Assembly: GCA_011176545.1 (NCBI GenBank) | Contig: DUEN01000020.1 | Location: 26,843-90,121 of the forward strand | DNA: 63,279 nucleotides | Reading direction: 5' to 3' | From: Caldilineae bacterium | GTDB lineage: Bacteria > Chloroflexota > Anaerolineae > DUEN01 | In this document: piece by piece, positions 1 through 6,678 of the stretch | Layout: every line of letters begins with the position of its first letter | Position numbering within the stretch: position 1 is the first letter of the stretch | The notes under the pieces: generated by a model | The model's input: the letters and a program-made list of their open reading frames with translations, nothing else | What the model was told of the DNA's origin: nothing | Database searches by the model: none | Made by a program: the position numbers and the translations under genes

Positions 1-365
1 TTGAGCACCCGCTGCGCGTGCTCCCGAGTCGCGTTGGTGAAGATCACCCGTCGCAGGGGGATGCGCATCAGCGCCTCGCGCAGCCGCGGGTTGGGGCTCA
101 GGAACGCGCTGGGCTCAAAATCATGCACGTAATGGAGGAAGTCGTTCGCGTCGATCTGGCGTTCCCGTAGCAGGCCAGCCATCGTCGTGCCGTATTCTCT
201 ATAGAGGCGCGCCCGCAGCCGGGTCGCCTCCTCGCGGCCGATGCCCAGCCGGCTGGCCATCCATTCGTCCATCAGCTCATGGACGCGCGCCATCAGGCCG
301 GCCTGACGTGGATACAGGGTGTCGTCGAGGTCGAAGAGGATGAACCGGTAGCATTTGCCATCCAT
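1..365 (-). CDS. HAD-superfamily hydrolase, pyrimidine 5'-nucleotidase-like (3' end outside window)
   Basis: The reading frame starts at the ATG at 365 and runs off the left edge without a stop, so only about 121 residues are visible. HAD motif I is intact near the start (FDLDDTLYP, nucleophile Asp12 and acid/base Asp14). A motif II-like segment FTNATREHA lies near the window edge. The FDLDDTLYP form followed by a helical cap is typical of the SDT1/pyrimidine 5'-nucleotidase branch of HAD phosphatases, which dephosphorylate nucleotides or small sugar phosphates in the cytoplasm. The start lies 6 bp after the stop of the upstream M55 peptidase gene, so the two are probably co-transcribed. Substrate cannot be told from this fragment. 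Confidence 0.8.
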   Translation of the reverse strand, partial: MDGKCYRFILFDLDDTLYPRQAGLMARVHELMDEWMASRLGIGREEATRLRARLYREYGTTMAGLLRERQIDANDFLHYVHDFEPSAFLSPNPRLREALMRIPLRRVIFTNATREHAQRVL

Positions 366-371
366 GAGACT

Positions 372-1196
372 TCACCGATCCACCAGGGAGGCGAGGGCGA
401 CCATGGCCCGGAAGGCCCGATAGACTACGAGGTAATCCTCGTGCGTAAACTCGATCCGGCGGGCGTCAACACGCTGGCTGCCGGGGATAAGCTCGGCCAT
501 GTCCGCGTATCCGCTGGTGGTGAACTCTACGGCCAGGTGCACGGGCGCCTCCAATCGCCACGGTTGTATGGAGGTCAGGCAGGCTCGCTCCGCGGCCTGC
601 CGGATGCGCCGTCTGGCCTCCTCCGGCACCAAGCATCGCGCCGCGTAACGGCTGTATCCTTCCTTCACCGCCACGGTGATCAGCTCATCGCCTAGTAAAG
701 CCCGGGCCTCCTCCGTCACGCGCTGATCCCCGGTCACCAGGGCGACCGGGACCCCGTAGTACCCGGCCAGCGCGGCGTTGAGGCCGACCTCTCCCACTTC
801 GGTGTCGTTGAGCCAGACCCTGAAGACGCTCCCGCTGAACGTGTGATCCAGCGTGCTGGCCTGTGTGCCAGCGCGGCTGTGGTATCCGACGAAGAACGCC
901 CGATCAAAGGAGCCATCCAATCCCTGCACCATGCTGTACGGCTTCGGGGTCCCCGTGATCAGCTCCACGGAGTCGCTGGCGTGAAGCTCCTCGATCAACA
1001 GGTTGCGCATCGGCCCGTGGGCGTCGTTTACCACGATCCGTTTCGCTCCAGCCTGGATCGCCCCCAGGATCGCCGCGTTGACCTCTTCCGTCATCAGGCG
1101 CCGGGCGCGATCGTATTCCCGCTCACCGATGCGCCCTTGCTGCGGATGAACGACGCCGGAGACGCCCTCGATATCTGCTGAGATGTAGATGTTCAT
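372..1196 (-). CDS. M55 family D-aminopeptidase (DppA-like)
   Basis: The 274-residue protein begins with ISADIEG, the hallmark of M55 zinc D-aminopeptidases, with metal ligands Asp8 and Glu10. His60 (NDAHG), a His near 106 (GYHSRAG) and a Glu near 133-136 match the remaining ligands known from Bacillus DppA. The family forms decamers and cleaves D-amino-acid peptides, for example from cell-wall turnover. I chose the ATG at 1196 because GGGAGG lies about 8 nt upstream; a longer frame from 1232 has no such site. It sits in a minus-strand run with the DUF47 gene upstream and a HAD phosphatase downstream. Confidence 0.9.
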   Translation of the reverse strand: MNIYISADIEGVSGVVHPQQGRIGEREYDRARRLMTEEVNAAILGAIQAGAKRIVVNDAHGPMRNLLIEELHASDSVELITGTPKPYSMVQGLDGSFDRAFFVGYHSRAGTQASTLDHTFSGSVFRVWLNDTEVGEVGLNAALAGYYGVPVALVTGDQRVTEEARALLGDELITVAVKEGYSRYAARCLVPEEARRRIRQAAERACLTSIQPWRLEAPVHLAVEFTTSGYADMAELIPGSQRVDARRIEFTHEDYLVVYRAFRAMVALASLVDR

Positions 1197-1240
1197 CGCG
1201 ACCGTCCTCCCGAGATCATCTGTGTGTGGCATCTGTTCGG

Positions 1241-1870
1241 TTAGGCCATCTTCACCACGATGTCGCCGATGACGTTGGCCGCCTCATCGCCCCGATCGGC
1301 CGCGTTGCTAAGGTGACGGTAGACTTCGCGATACTTCAGCATCTCCACGATGTGGTGGACATCTTCTGGCCCCTGGAACAGGGCGGCGATCGCCTCCCGA
1401 TACACTTGTTCCACCCGATTCTCCAGCGCCTTGGCTCGCTGCGCGTGTTCCGCGGCCACCCCAGGGTGTCCCTCCAGCCGGCACATGGCCAGGTAGATCT
1501 CGTTCGCCGCCTCGCGCAGCAGGGAGACCATGCGCTGGAGGTAGTTGTTGGGCTGGATGTTCAGGATCGTCATCTCATCCACAGTGGTGTAGGCGTAATC
1601 GATCACGTCGTCGATGGTGCGGGAAAGCGTGAAGATGTCCTCCCGATCGAAGGGCGTGACGAAGGTACGGTTCAACTCATCGATCAGGATACGGCGCAAC
1701 TCGTCGGCGTCTTTCTCCAGCTGCTCGACCGCGGCCGCCTCTTCAGGATCGCCGGTTTGCATGAACTTCTCCAGATGTTTCAACCCCTCCAGTGTCGCTG
1801 CCGATTGCTCGATGAGCAGGCGCACGAAGTTGCTCTGTCTGGGCTTCAGGAAGTTACGGATAAAGCTCAT
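1241..1870 (-). CDS. DUF47 / PhoU-like phosphate transport accessory protein
   Basis: A 209-residue all-helical protein with the N-terminal MSFIRNFLKPRQ and conserved acidic helices (EKDADELRR, DREDIFTLSRTIDDVIDY) of the DUF47 family (TIGR00153). Family members are distant PhoU relatives, often encoded beside the low-affinity phosphate transporter Pit and thought to regulate it. No pit gene is visible nearby, so the partner is elsewhere or different. GGAGGG precedes the ATG by about 6 nt. It is followed after 44 bp by the M55 peptidase gene on the same strand. Confidence 0.88.
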   Translation of the reverse strand: MSFIRNFLKPRQSNFVRLLIEQSAATLEGLKHLEKFMQTGDPEEAAAVEQLEKDADELRRILIDELNRTFVTPFDREDIFTLSRTIDDVIDYAYTTVDEMTILNIQPNNYLQRMVSLLREAANEIYLAMCRLEGHPGVAAEHAQRAKALENRVEQVYREAIAALFQGPEDVHHIVEMLKYREVYRHLSNAADRGDEAANVIGDIVVKMA

Positions 1871-1969
1871 GTCACGCCCTCCAACCTGGAATTCTGGTAC
1901 GGGGGAGTATACCTTTCCCTGGCCTGACTGACAAGGCCGCGTTTCATCTCCTCGCCGTGCATGCCGGCC

Positions 1970-2668
1970 TCAGCGTCCCATGGGCAGGCGCACCGGGATG
2001 GCGTGATCCAACACGATCTCCATCAGGCTGACCTGACACGTGAACGCCAGGATCTCCACGCCCGCCTCGGCCGCGGCACACAGCGTGCGAGCGAAGGTGG
2101 AATCGGCGGAGGCGTTCGGGGAGAAGGCGACGGCATCGGGGCGCTGGACGACAAAGATGACGGCCGCCCGCTCCTTTTCGCTCCGCAGCCGTATCAGCTC
2201 CTCAAGATGGCGGACGCCGCGAGACGTGGGCGCGTCGGGGAACAGCGCGAGGCCATTCTCGACCAGGGTGACCGACTTGGCCTCGATCCAGCAGGGTTCG
2301 CCCGAGCGCCAGAGGCGCAGATCCAGCCGGCTGTCGCCTGCTCTCACCTCTCGCTCCAGCGTCTCACAATCAGCGAACGGGGGCAACCTGCCCTCCTGCC
2401 ATGCCTCTGTCAACAGCGAGGCGGGTAGCCGGGCATCGATGGAAACCAAGACATCCCCATGAGCGACCAGCCGCAGGTCATAGGCGGTTTTGCGCCCAGA
2501 CGTCGAAGCGGGGCTCACCCAGACCAGCGCGCCGGGGACGAGCAGCTCTCCCAGGCGGCCTGAGTTGGGGACGTGGGCCGCGGCCGGACGCCCATCGATC
2601 TCGATGGTGGCCCGGAAGCGATTCTCCCGACGCAGGAAGCGGGCCGGGAGAAGCGTAGGGAACTTCAT
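1970..2668 (-). CDS. sfsA: DNA/RNA nuclease SfsA (sugar fermentation stimulation protein)
   Basis: The 232 residues match the SfsA family in length and motifs: N-terminal RFLRRENRF, then HVPNSGRLGELL (OB-fold part) and a C-terminal restriction-endonuclease-like core with WIEAKSVTL and FPDAPTSRGVRHL. The E-x-K in WIEAKS is the expected nuclease metal centre. E. coli SfsA was first described as a maltose-gene stimulator and later annotated as a nuclease; the physiological role is unsettled. The Shine-Dalgarno site is weak. It lies 50 bp downstream of the metallopeptidase gene on the same strand. Confidence 0.92.
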   Translation of the reverse strand: MKFPTLLPARFLRRENRFRATIEIDGRPAAAHVPNSGRLGELLVPGALVWVSPASTSGRKTAYDLRLVAHGDVLVSIDARLPASLLTEAWQEGRLPPFADCETLEREVRAGDSRLDLRLWRSGEPCWIEAKSVTLVENGLALFPDAPTSRGVRHLEELIRLRSEKERAAVIFVVQRPDAVAFSPNASADSTFARTLCAAAEAGVEILAFTCQVSLMEIVLDHAIPVRLPMGR

Positions 2669-2718
2669 CGTCAGATCAACCGTAGAAGATGTCCGAGATT
2701 GTCGCCCCCTTCGGGAGA

Positions 2719-4065
2719 TCAGGGAGCGGCTCCGTGGGCCTCCAGCATCGCGTCCAGCTCAGCCACCGAGGTGATGCGGGCGACGGAGCGCAGGAAGGCC
2801 GCCAGGGATGGGCTGAGCTCTCGTAATCTGATGAGCTTGGGGCCGATGGGATCGACCGCCCCTGGGCTAGTGGCGTAGCTCCCATGGAAGGCGAAGTACG
2901 CCTGGTTCAGGCGGCGAATGGCGTATCCATAGGAGAGAAATCGACGGCGCCGCGCTTCCATGAAGGCCTCCGCTTCATCGATGTAGCCCTTGGCCAGCAG
3001 GGCGTCCACGGCCAGCCGGGTCGCCCGCATCTCCTGGCCGAAGTCGAACTCCGGAGGTTCCACGGGGCGCTTCTGGCTGGGCGGCGTGCGCTCAGGTGGC
3101 ACGAGGTCGGGGTAAAAGCGTGCCAGCGCCTTAGCGCCGACCTCGTCGCCGACGATGGAGGCGACGGTCTCGTTCAGCGTGACGGTGTCGTTGCTATCGT
3201 AGTAGTGCCAGCCCAGGGGGTGGAAGGCCAGGTAGTTATGGGTCCACTCGTGGGCGATGGTGTTCAGGATCCAGTCAAGGCTAGCCCGATCGATCACCAT
3301 GGTGGGATAGGCGCCGAACCCGCCGACGCCCTCCACCAACGCCGACACGTTATCCAGGGATTCCACCTGGCTCTCCAGCAGCACGTGCTGGTTCAAGGGC
3401 AGATCCGGCTGCAGATATACCCCCATGTACAGCTCGATGCGAGCGCGCGGCGAGATGATCAGATAATACGGCGGCTCGGCGAAGGAGAACTTCACCGGCG
3501 GCCAGACCTGGCCCAGCAGGGTCAGCCCCTCCTCCCGCAGGACCGCGCTGATCTGGGCTTGCAGGATGGCCTCGGCTATGGGCCGCCGCCCCCTTTGGAG
3601 CTCTCGCAGCCTCGCGATTTCGGATCGCAGCGGGGCCGTCGCCGCATCCGGATCGACGACCGAGGAGTCCGCGTAGATGCGCTCGATACGTCCTTCCAGC
3701 GCGCCGATGCGGCGAGCAGCCGCCACGTATTCTCGCACGATCCGGGCTCGTTCGCCCGGAGGGATATCATCCGATGGGTCCGCGACCGTCTCCCAGGCCT
3801 TTTGGGCCAGCCCGCGGGCCTCCCATGCCCACAGACTAAATTCATATGGTCCGGTCAGCGTGCGCACCTGATATTTGAACCTCTCGTCCGGTGGGATGTG
3901 GTCGCCCGGGAGGCTCGTCAGGATGAACGCGATGAGCAGGATCGATAGCACCCAGCGTCTCCATCCCCGGGCCAACCGCTGGAGTGTGGCGCGAGCATAA
4001 AAGAGGCTGAGCGATAGGGACTCCTGGGCCAGGCCCGAGCGAACCGGCAGAGACGATTTGGACAT
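2719..4065 (-). CDS. Membrane-anchored zinc-metallopeptidase-like protein (HExxH)
   Basis: A 448-residue protein with one hydrophobic segment at about residues 41-54 (WVLSILLIAFILTSLPG), probably a signal anchor, then an outside domain. Around residue 270 it has AHEWTHNYL (HExxH) and, about 20 residues on, LNETVASIVGDE, which resembles the third zinc ligand Glu of gluzincins. This combination suggests an active extracellular zinc peptidase, but I do not recognise a named family. I chose the ATG at 4065, preceded by GAGGAT, over a longer frame from 4206 that would cover the promoter region. It is divergent from the tRNA/T-box locus. Confidence 0.72.
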   Translation of the reverse strand: MSKSSLPVRSGLAQESLSLSLFYARATLQRLARGWRRWVLSILLIAFILTSLPGDHIPPDERFKYQVRTLTGPYEFSLWAWEARGLAQKAWETVADPSDDIPPGERARIVREYVAAARRIGALEGRIERIYADSSVVDPDAATAPLRSEIARLRELQRGRRPIAEAILQAQISAVLREEGLTLLGQVWPPVKFSFAEPPYYLIISPRARIELYMGVYLQPDLPLNQHVLLESQVESLDNVSALVEGVGGFGAYPTMVIDRASLDWILNTIAHEWTHNYLAFHPLGWHYYDSNDTVTLNETVASIVGDEVGAKALARFYPDLVPPERTPPSQKRPVEPPEFDFGQEMRATRLAVDALLAKGYIDEAEAFMEARRRRFLSYGYAIRRLNQAYFAFHGSYATSPGAVDPIGPKLIRLRELSPSLAAFLRSVARITSVAELDAMLEAHGAAP

Positions 4066-4173
4066 GCCATGATCCTCGCGCGATGGACGAGAGCGGTCTG
4101 TAGCCAACACCCGCATTATAGCCGATGTTCGCGCGAGCGATAAGCGATAAGGGGCAGGCTGATGCTCAAAGAT

Positions 4174-4202
4174 TTGACAAACGGTAGCTTCTGGCCTATA
4201 CT
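4174..4202 (+). promoter_or_regulatory. Sigma70-type promoter for the tRNA-Ala / T-box / ilvE transcript
   Basis: TTGACA at 4174-4179 and TATACT at 4197-4202 are separated by exactly 17 bp, close to the consensus. Transcription would start near 4209, some 8 nt before the first tRNA-Ala. No other good promoter is visible between 4290 and 4540, so this is probably the promoter for both tRNAs and the T-box leader. Confidence 0.85.
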
Positions 4203-4216
4203 TCACAATGCTATAA

Positions 4217-4290
<74 letters not shown>

Positions 4291-4293
4291 TGG

Positions 4294-4345
4294 CTTATCG
4301 TCTGCGGCATGCCCTTCAGGCGAAGGGTATGCCACAGGTGATAAG
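4294..4345 (+). other. Two-tier RNA hairpin between tRNA-Ala(CGC) and the T-box
   Basis: A 12-bp stem (4306-4317 with 4322-4333, one G.U pair, loop AGGC) is enclosed by CTTATC at 4294-4299 and GATAAG at 4340-4345. No T tract follows, so it does not look like a terminator. It may isolate the tRNA from the T-box fold or serve as a processing site; that role is inference. Confidence 0.6.
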
Positions 4346-4539
4346 GGAAAGGCGGTGAACAGGAGTAGTAGGTCTACCCCCTAGCGAGTCGGGAAAGATC
4401 AGGTGGAAGCCCGACAGAGGTGGTTGGGGGTCCACCATGAAGGCCGAACTCGCCTGGGAGCTCTGGCCCTGAACATTTGAGATCAGTAGGGGACAGCGGG
4501 TGCGCCCGTTATCGCGCATAGAGTGGTCGGAGAAGATAT

Positions 4540-4612
4540 GGGGCTGTAGCTCAGCTGGGAGAGCGCCTCAATGGCATTGAGGAGGTCAGGGGTTCGACTC
4601 CCCTCAGCTCCA
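4540..4612 (+). tRNA. tRNA-Ala (anticodon GGC) inside T-box Stem III
   Basis: A complete cloverleaf with acceptor GGGGCTG/CAGCTCC (G3.U70), anticodon stem CCTCA/TGAGG around ATGGCAT (anticodon GGC, reads GCC), and T arm GGGG-TTCGACT-CCCC. Discriminator A; CCA not encoded (ACCTG follows). It is bracketed by the 7-bp T-box stem GTCGGAG/CTCCGAC and lies between the tRNA-reading Stem I and the antiterminator of that T-box. All arms are intact, so it looks functional rather than a remnant. Confidence 0.97.
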
Positions 4613-4652
4613 CCTGTTTGTGAGCTCCGACAAGCAGGGTGGTACCGCGGAG

Positions 4653-4690
4653 AACCCCTTCGTCCCTGAGAGGCGATGGGGTTTTCTTCT
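4653..4690 (+). terminator. T-box intrinsic terminator
   Basis: AACCCC (4653-4658) pairs with GGGGTT (4678-4683), extended inside by TCG/CGA and CCT/AGG, and is followed by a T-rich tail TTTTCTTCTT. In the alternative antiterminator, CAGGG at 4635-4639 can pair with CCCTG in 4664-4668 and display the TGGT bulge to uncharged tRNA. Confidence 0.9.
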
Positions 4691-4797
4691 TATATTGGGC
4701 GCTTGGATTCCTGACAACTCAAATGGTAGGAGTCCATGGACGCGCCTCGATCTTCCATGGTGCTCTGGCCCTAACGCCGTAGACAGGAGGAAACCTC

Positions 4798-5718
4798 ATG
4801 CCCATCAAGGAGTCGCAGTGGATCTGGTTTGATGGCGAGTTCGTGCCTTGGGCTGATGCTAAGGTCCATGTCCTATCCCACGCGTTGCATTACGGGAGCA
4901 GCGTCTTCGAGGGTATTCGTGCCTACGAGACGCCGCGAGGGGTGGCTATCTTCCGGTTGGAACCTCACGTGAAGCGGCTCTTCAACTCCTGCAAGATCGC
5001 CCGTATGCCGGTCCCCTATACACCGGAGCAGGTATCCGAGGCCATCATCGAGACGGTGCGTCGCAATGAGCTTCGCTCCTGCTACATCCGGCCTCTGGTC
5101 TTCCGGGGTTATGAGGTTCTCGGGGTTGACCCGCGCAAGTGCCCGGTGCATACCGTCATCGCCGCCTTTGAATGGGGCACTTACCTGGGCTCTGAGGCGC
5201 TGGAGCAGGGTGTGGACGTTGGTATCAGCTCATGGCGGCGGATGGCGCCCGATACCTTCCCCGCGCTGGCTAAGATCGGCGGCCATTACATCAACTCCCA
5301 ATTCATGGTGATGGAGGCGCGGGATCGCGGCTTCACCGAAGCCATCGCGCTGGATATTTATGGGTACGTATCGGAGGGCAGCGGCGAGAACCTGTTCGTC
5401 ATCCGCGATGGGGTTATCTATACGCCGCCGTTGGGCGCATCGATCCTGGGCGGTATCACCCGCGATAGCGTGATCACCATCGCCCGAGATCTGGGATACG
5501 AGGTGCGCGAGCAGTTGATCCCGCGGGAGATGTTGTACATCGCTGATGAGCTCTTCTTCACCGGCACAGCCGCGGAGGTCACGCCCATCCGCTCCGTAGA
5601 TGGGCAGCCGGTGGGCGAGGGACGCCGCGGCCCCATCACGGCGCGCATCCAGGAGCAGTTCTTCGGGATCACGCAGGGCAAGTTGCCCGATCGTTACGGA
5701 TGGCTGCATTACGTCTGA
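4798..5718 (+). CDS. ilvE: Branched-chain amino acid aminotransferase (class IV PLP enzyme)
   Basis: 306 residues, the usual length for IlvE (TIGR01122 type). Visible motifs are [28 protein letters not shown], a PLP-lysine region [22 protein letters not shown] and [10 protein letters not shown]. IlvE transfers amino groups between Leu/Ile/Val and 2-oxoglutarate in the cytoplasm. AGGAGG lies 8 nt before the ATG. It is the first gene after the T-box, so read-through depends on uncharged tRNA. The probable alanine specifier is unusual for this gene; an alanine-linked transaminase role is possible but not proven. A cupin gene follows after 21 bp. Confidence 0.93.
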   Translation: MPIKESQWIWFDGEFVPWADAKVHVLSHALHYGSSVFEGIRAYETPRGVAIFRLEPHVKRLFNSCKIARMPVPYTPEQVSEAIIETVRRNELRSCYIRPLVFRGYEVLGVDPRKCPVHTVIAAFEWGTYLGSEALEQGVDVGISSWRRMAPDTFPALAKIGGHYINSQFMVMEARDRGFTEAIALDIYGYVSEGSGENLFVIRDGVIYTPPLGASILGGITRDSVITIARDLGYEVREQLIPREMLYIADELFFTGTAAEVTPIRSVDGQPVGEGRRGPITARIQEQFFGITQGKLPDRYGWLHYV

Positions 5719-5739
5719 CCAGCATGAGGAGGAGCGTCC

Positions 5740-6078
5740 ATGGCAGCGCCTGATATCGTTCGCTGGGCGGAGGTGGAACCGGTCGAGGTGGCGCCCGGCA
5801 TGTGGCGACGCACGCTGGGCACGGGCGAGCGTGGCATGTTGATCGAGGTCCGTGCGGAGCCTGGGGTGCAGCTGGAGGCCCATTCCCATCCGGCGGAGCA
5901 GATCGGCTACGTCGTCTCCGGCGAGGTGGAGCTCACCATCGATGGCACGCCCTATCGCTTCAGCCAGGGCGATAGCTACGCCATTCCTGGAAACGTGCCC
6001 CATTCAGCCCGTTTTTTGACCTCATGCGTGCTCGCGGAGTACTTCACGCCGGTGCGCGAAGAGTATCGGAGGAAATAA
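5740..6078 (+). CDS. Small single-domain cupin protein
   Basis: 112 residues forming one cupin fold: motif 1 G..HSHPAEQIGYVVSGEVEL and motif 2 GDSYAIPGNVPHSA, with candidate metal ligands His (HSH), Glu/Gln and His (PHS). Such proteins bind a metal and a small ligand or act as minor isomerases; no specific substrate can be assigned. A GGAGG site precedes the ATG. It lies between ilvE and a membrane-protein gene with tight spacing, so it is likely part of the T-box-controlled transcript. Confidence 0.85.
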   Translation: MAAPDIVRWAEVEPVEVAPGMWRRTLGTGERGMLIEVRAEPGVQLEAHSHPAEQIGYVVSGEVELTIDGTPYRFSQGDSYAIPGNVPHSARFLTSCVLAEYFTPVREEYRRK

Positions 6079-6079
6079 C

Positions 6080-6496
6080 GTGCGCAACCTGGCGCTGTTG
6101 CTTGCCCTGGTGGGCTTTCTGCGCCGGGGATGGACGTATTTTCGGGAGCGCATCGCGCCAGAGCTCTCATGCATGGCCCGCTCCCTAGCCGCGCTGGTTT
6201 ACGGCTACCTGGCGACCACCATGGCGGGCCTTCTGATCGCCAGTGGCTATCTGATCGCCACCCGCCTGGGCCTCTCCGACGGCGTGGAGGTTCGGCTCGG
6301 ATCTTACCTCGTCTTCGCCGTCACGCCGGGGGCGTTGGGCACGAACCTTCAGGGAGGGCCCGGGCTCATCATCCTCTCTGCCCTGGTAGGCTTCGCGGCC
6401 GCCATCGTCGTGCGGATCCGCTGCGCGCTCCAGATCCAACGGGATGCCCAGGACCGAGAGAAGCGGCGGGCGCAGGAGCGTGAAGCGAGGCGGTGA
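6080..6496 (+). CDS. Small membrane protein of unknown function
   Basis: 138 residues starting with GTG one base after the cupin stop and preceded by GGAGGAAATAAC. Two hydrophobic stretches (about residues 37-60 and 92-112) suggest two membrane segments, with a short N-terminal amphipathic part and a charged C-terminal tail rich in Arg, Glu and Gln. I do not recognise the family. Its position suggests co-expression with ilvE and the cupin gene. Confidence 0.68.
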   Translation: MRNLALLLALVGFLRRGWTYFRERIAPELSCMARSLAALVYGYLATTMAGLLIASGYLIATRLGLSDGVEVRLGSYLVFAVTPGALGTNLQGGPGLIILSALVGFAAAIVVRIRCALQIQRDAQDREKRRAQEREARR

Positions 6497-6678
6497 GCGT
6501 GGAGCGTAGAGCGGGGAGCGTAGGGCGTGGAGCGTAGAGCCACGGGCAACTCGTGTTTACGCCTTACGTTTTACGCTTTACTCATTAGCCTAGCACATTC
6601 TACCATACCCAATACGCACTACGCATTACGCAATACGTATTACGCATTACGTAATTACGTAATAGGGAGTGAACTCGG
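6497..6678 (+). repeat. Degenerate tandem repeats upstream of leuS
   Basis: The first part (about 6494-6540) holds three imperfect copies of a 14-15-nt unit with core GGAGCGTAGRGC. The second (about 6553-6665) is a run of variants of TACGCATTACG, ending in alternating TACGTAATTACGTAAT. Similar ACGTAAAACGTAAGGCGTA text recurs at 34436-34460 before a permease gene. No clear terminator is seen, so leuS may be read from upstream as well as from its own promoter. Confidence 0.6.

Larger units (their letters stand above)
4350..4690 (+). promoter_or_regulatory. T-box riboswitch leader (probably Ala-specific), interrupted by a tRNA gene
   Basis: Stem I: lower helix CAGG/AGT with ACT/CCTG, loop-E strand AGTA (4367-4370), GAA at 4439-4441, AG-bulge AGCGAG and apical GGTGGAAG. 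Stem II: CCCT-GAAC ... AGTA-GGG. Pseudoknot element: CGGG-tgcg-CCCG at 4497-4508. Stem III: GTCGGAG (4526-4532) with CTCCGAC (4625-4631). Antiterminator T-box: AGGGTGGTACCGCGG (4636-4650), then an intrinsic terminator. The common GAA-N-codon register gives specifier GCC (4443-4445, Ala). TGGTACC has N = T, which pairs with discriminator A73; this fits tRNA-Ala and argues against Gly. Out-of-register readings (CCG Pro, CTC Leu at 4449-4451) remain possible. It controls ilvE at 4798. Confidence 0.9.

Noticed and set aside
4316..4519. Short minus-strand reading frame across the T-box leader
   Set aside because: It lies wholly in structured leader RNA, has no ribosome-binding site and no recognisable protein features.
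6497..6678. Possible second T-box or leader control of leuS
   Set aside because: No T-box motif TGGNACC or terminator is present; only tandem repeat text.
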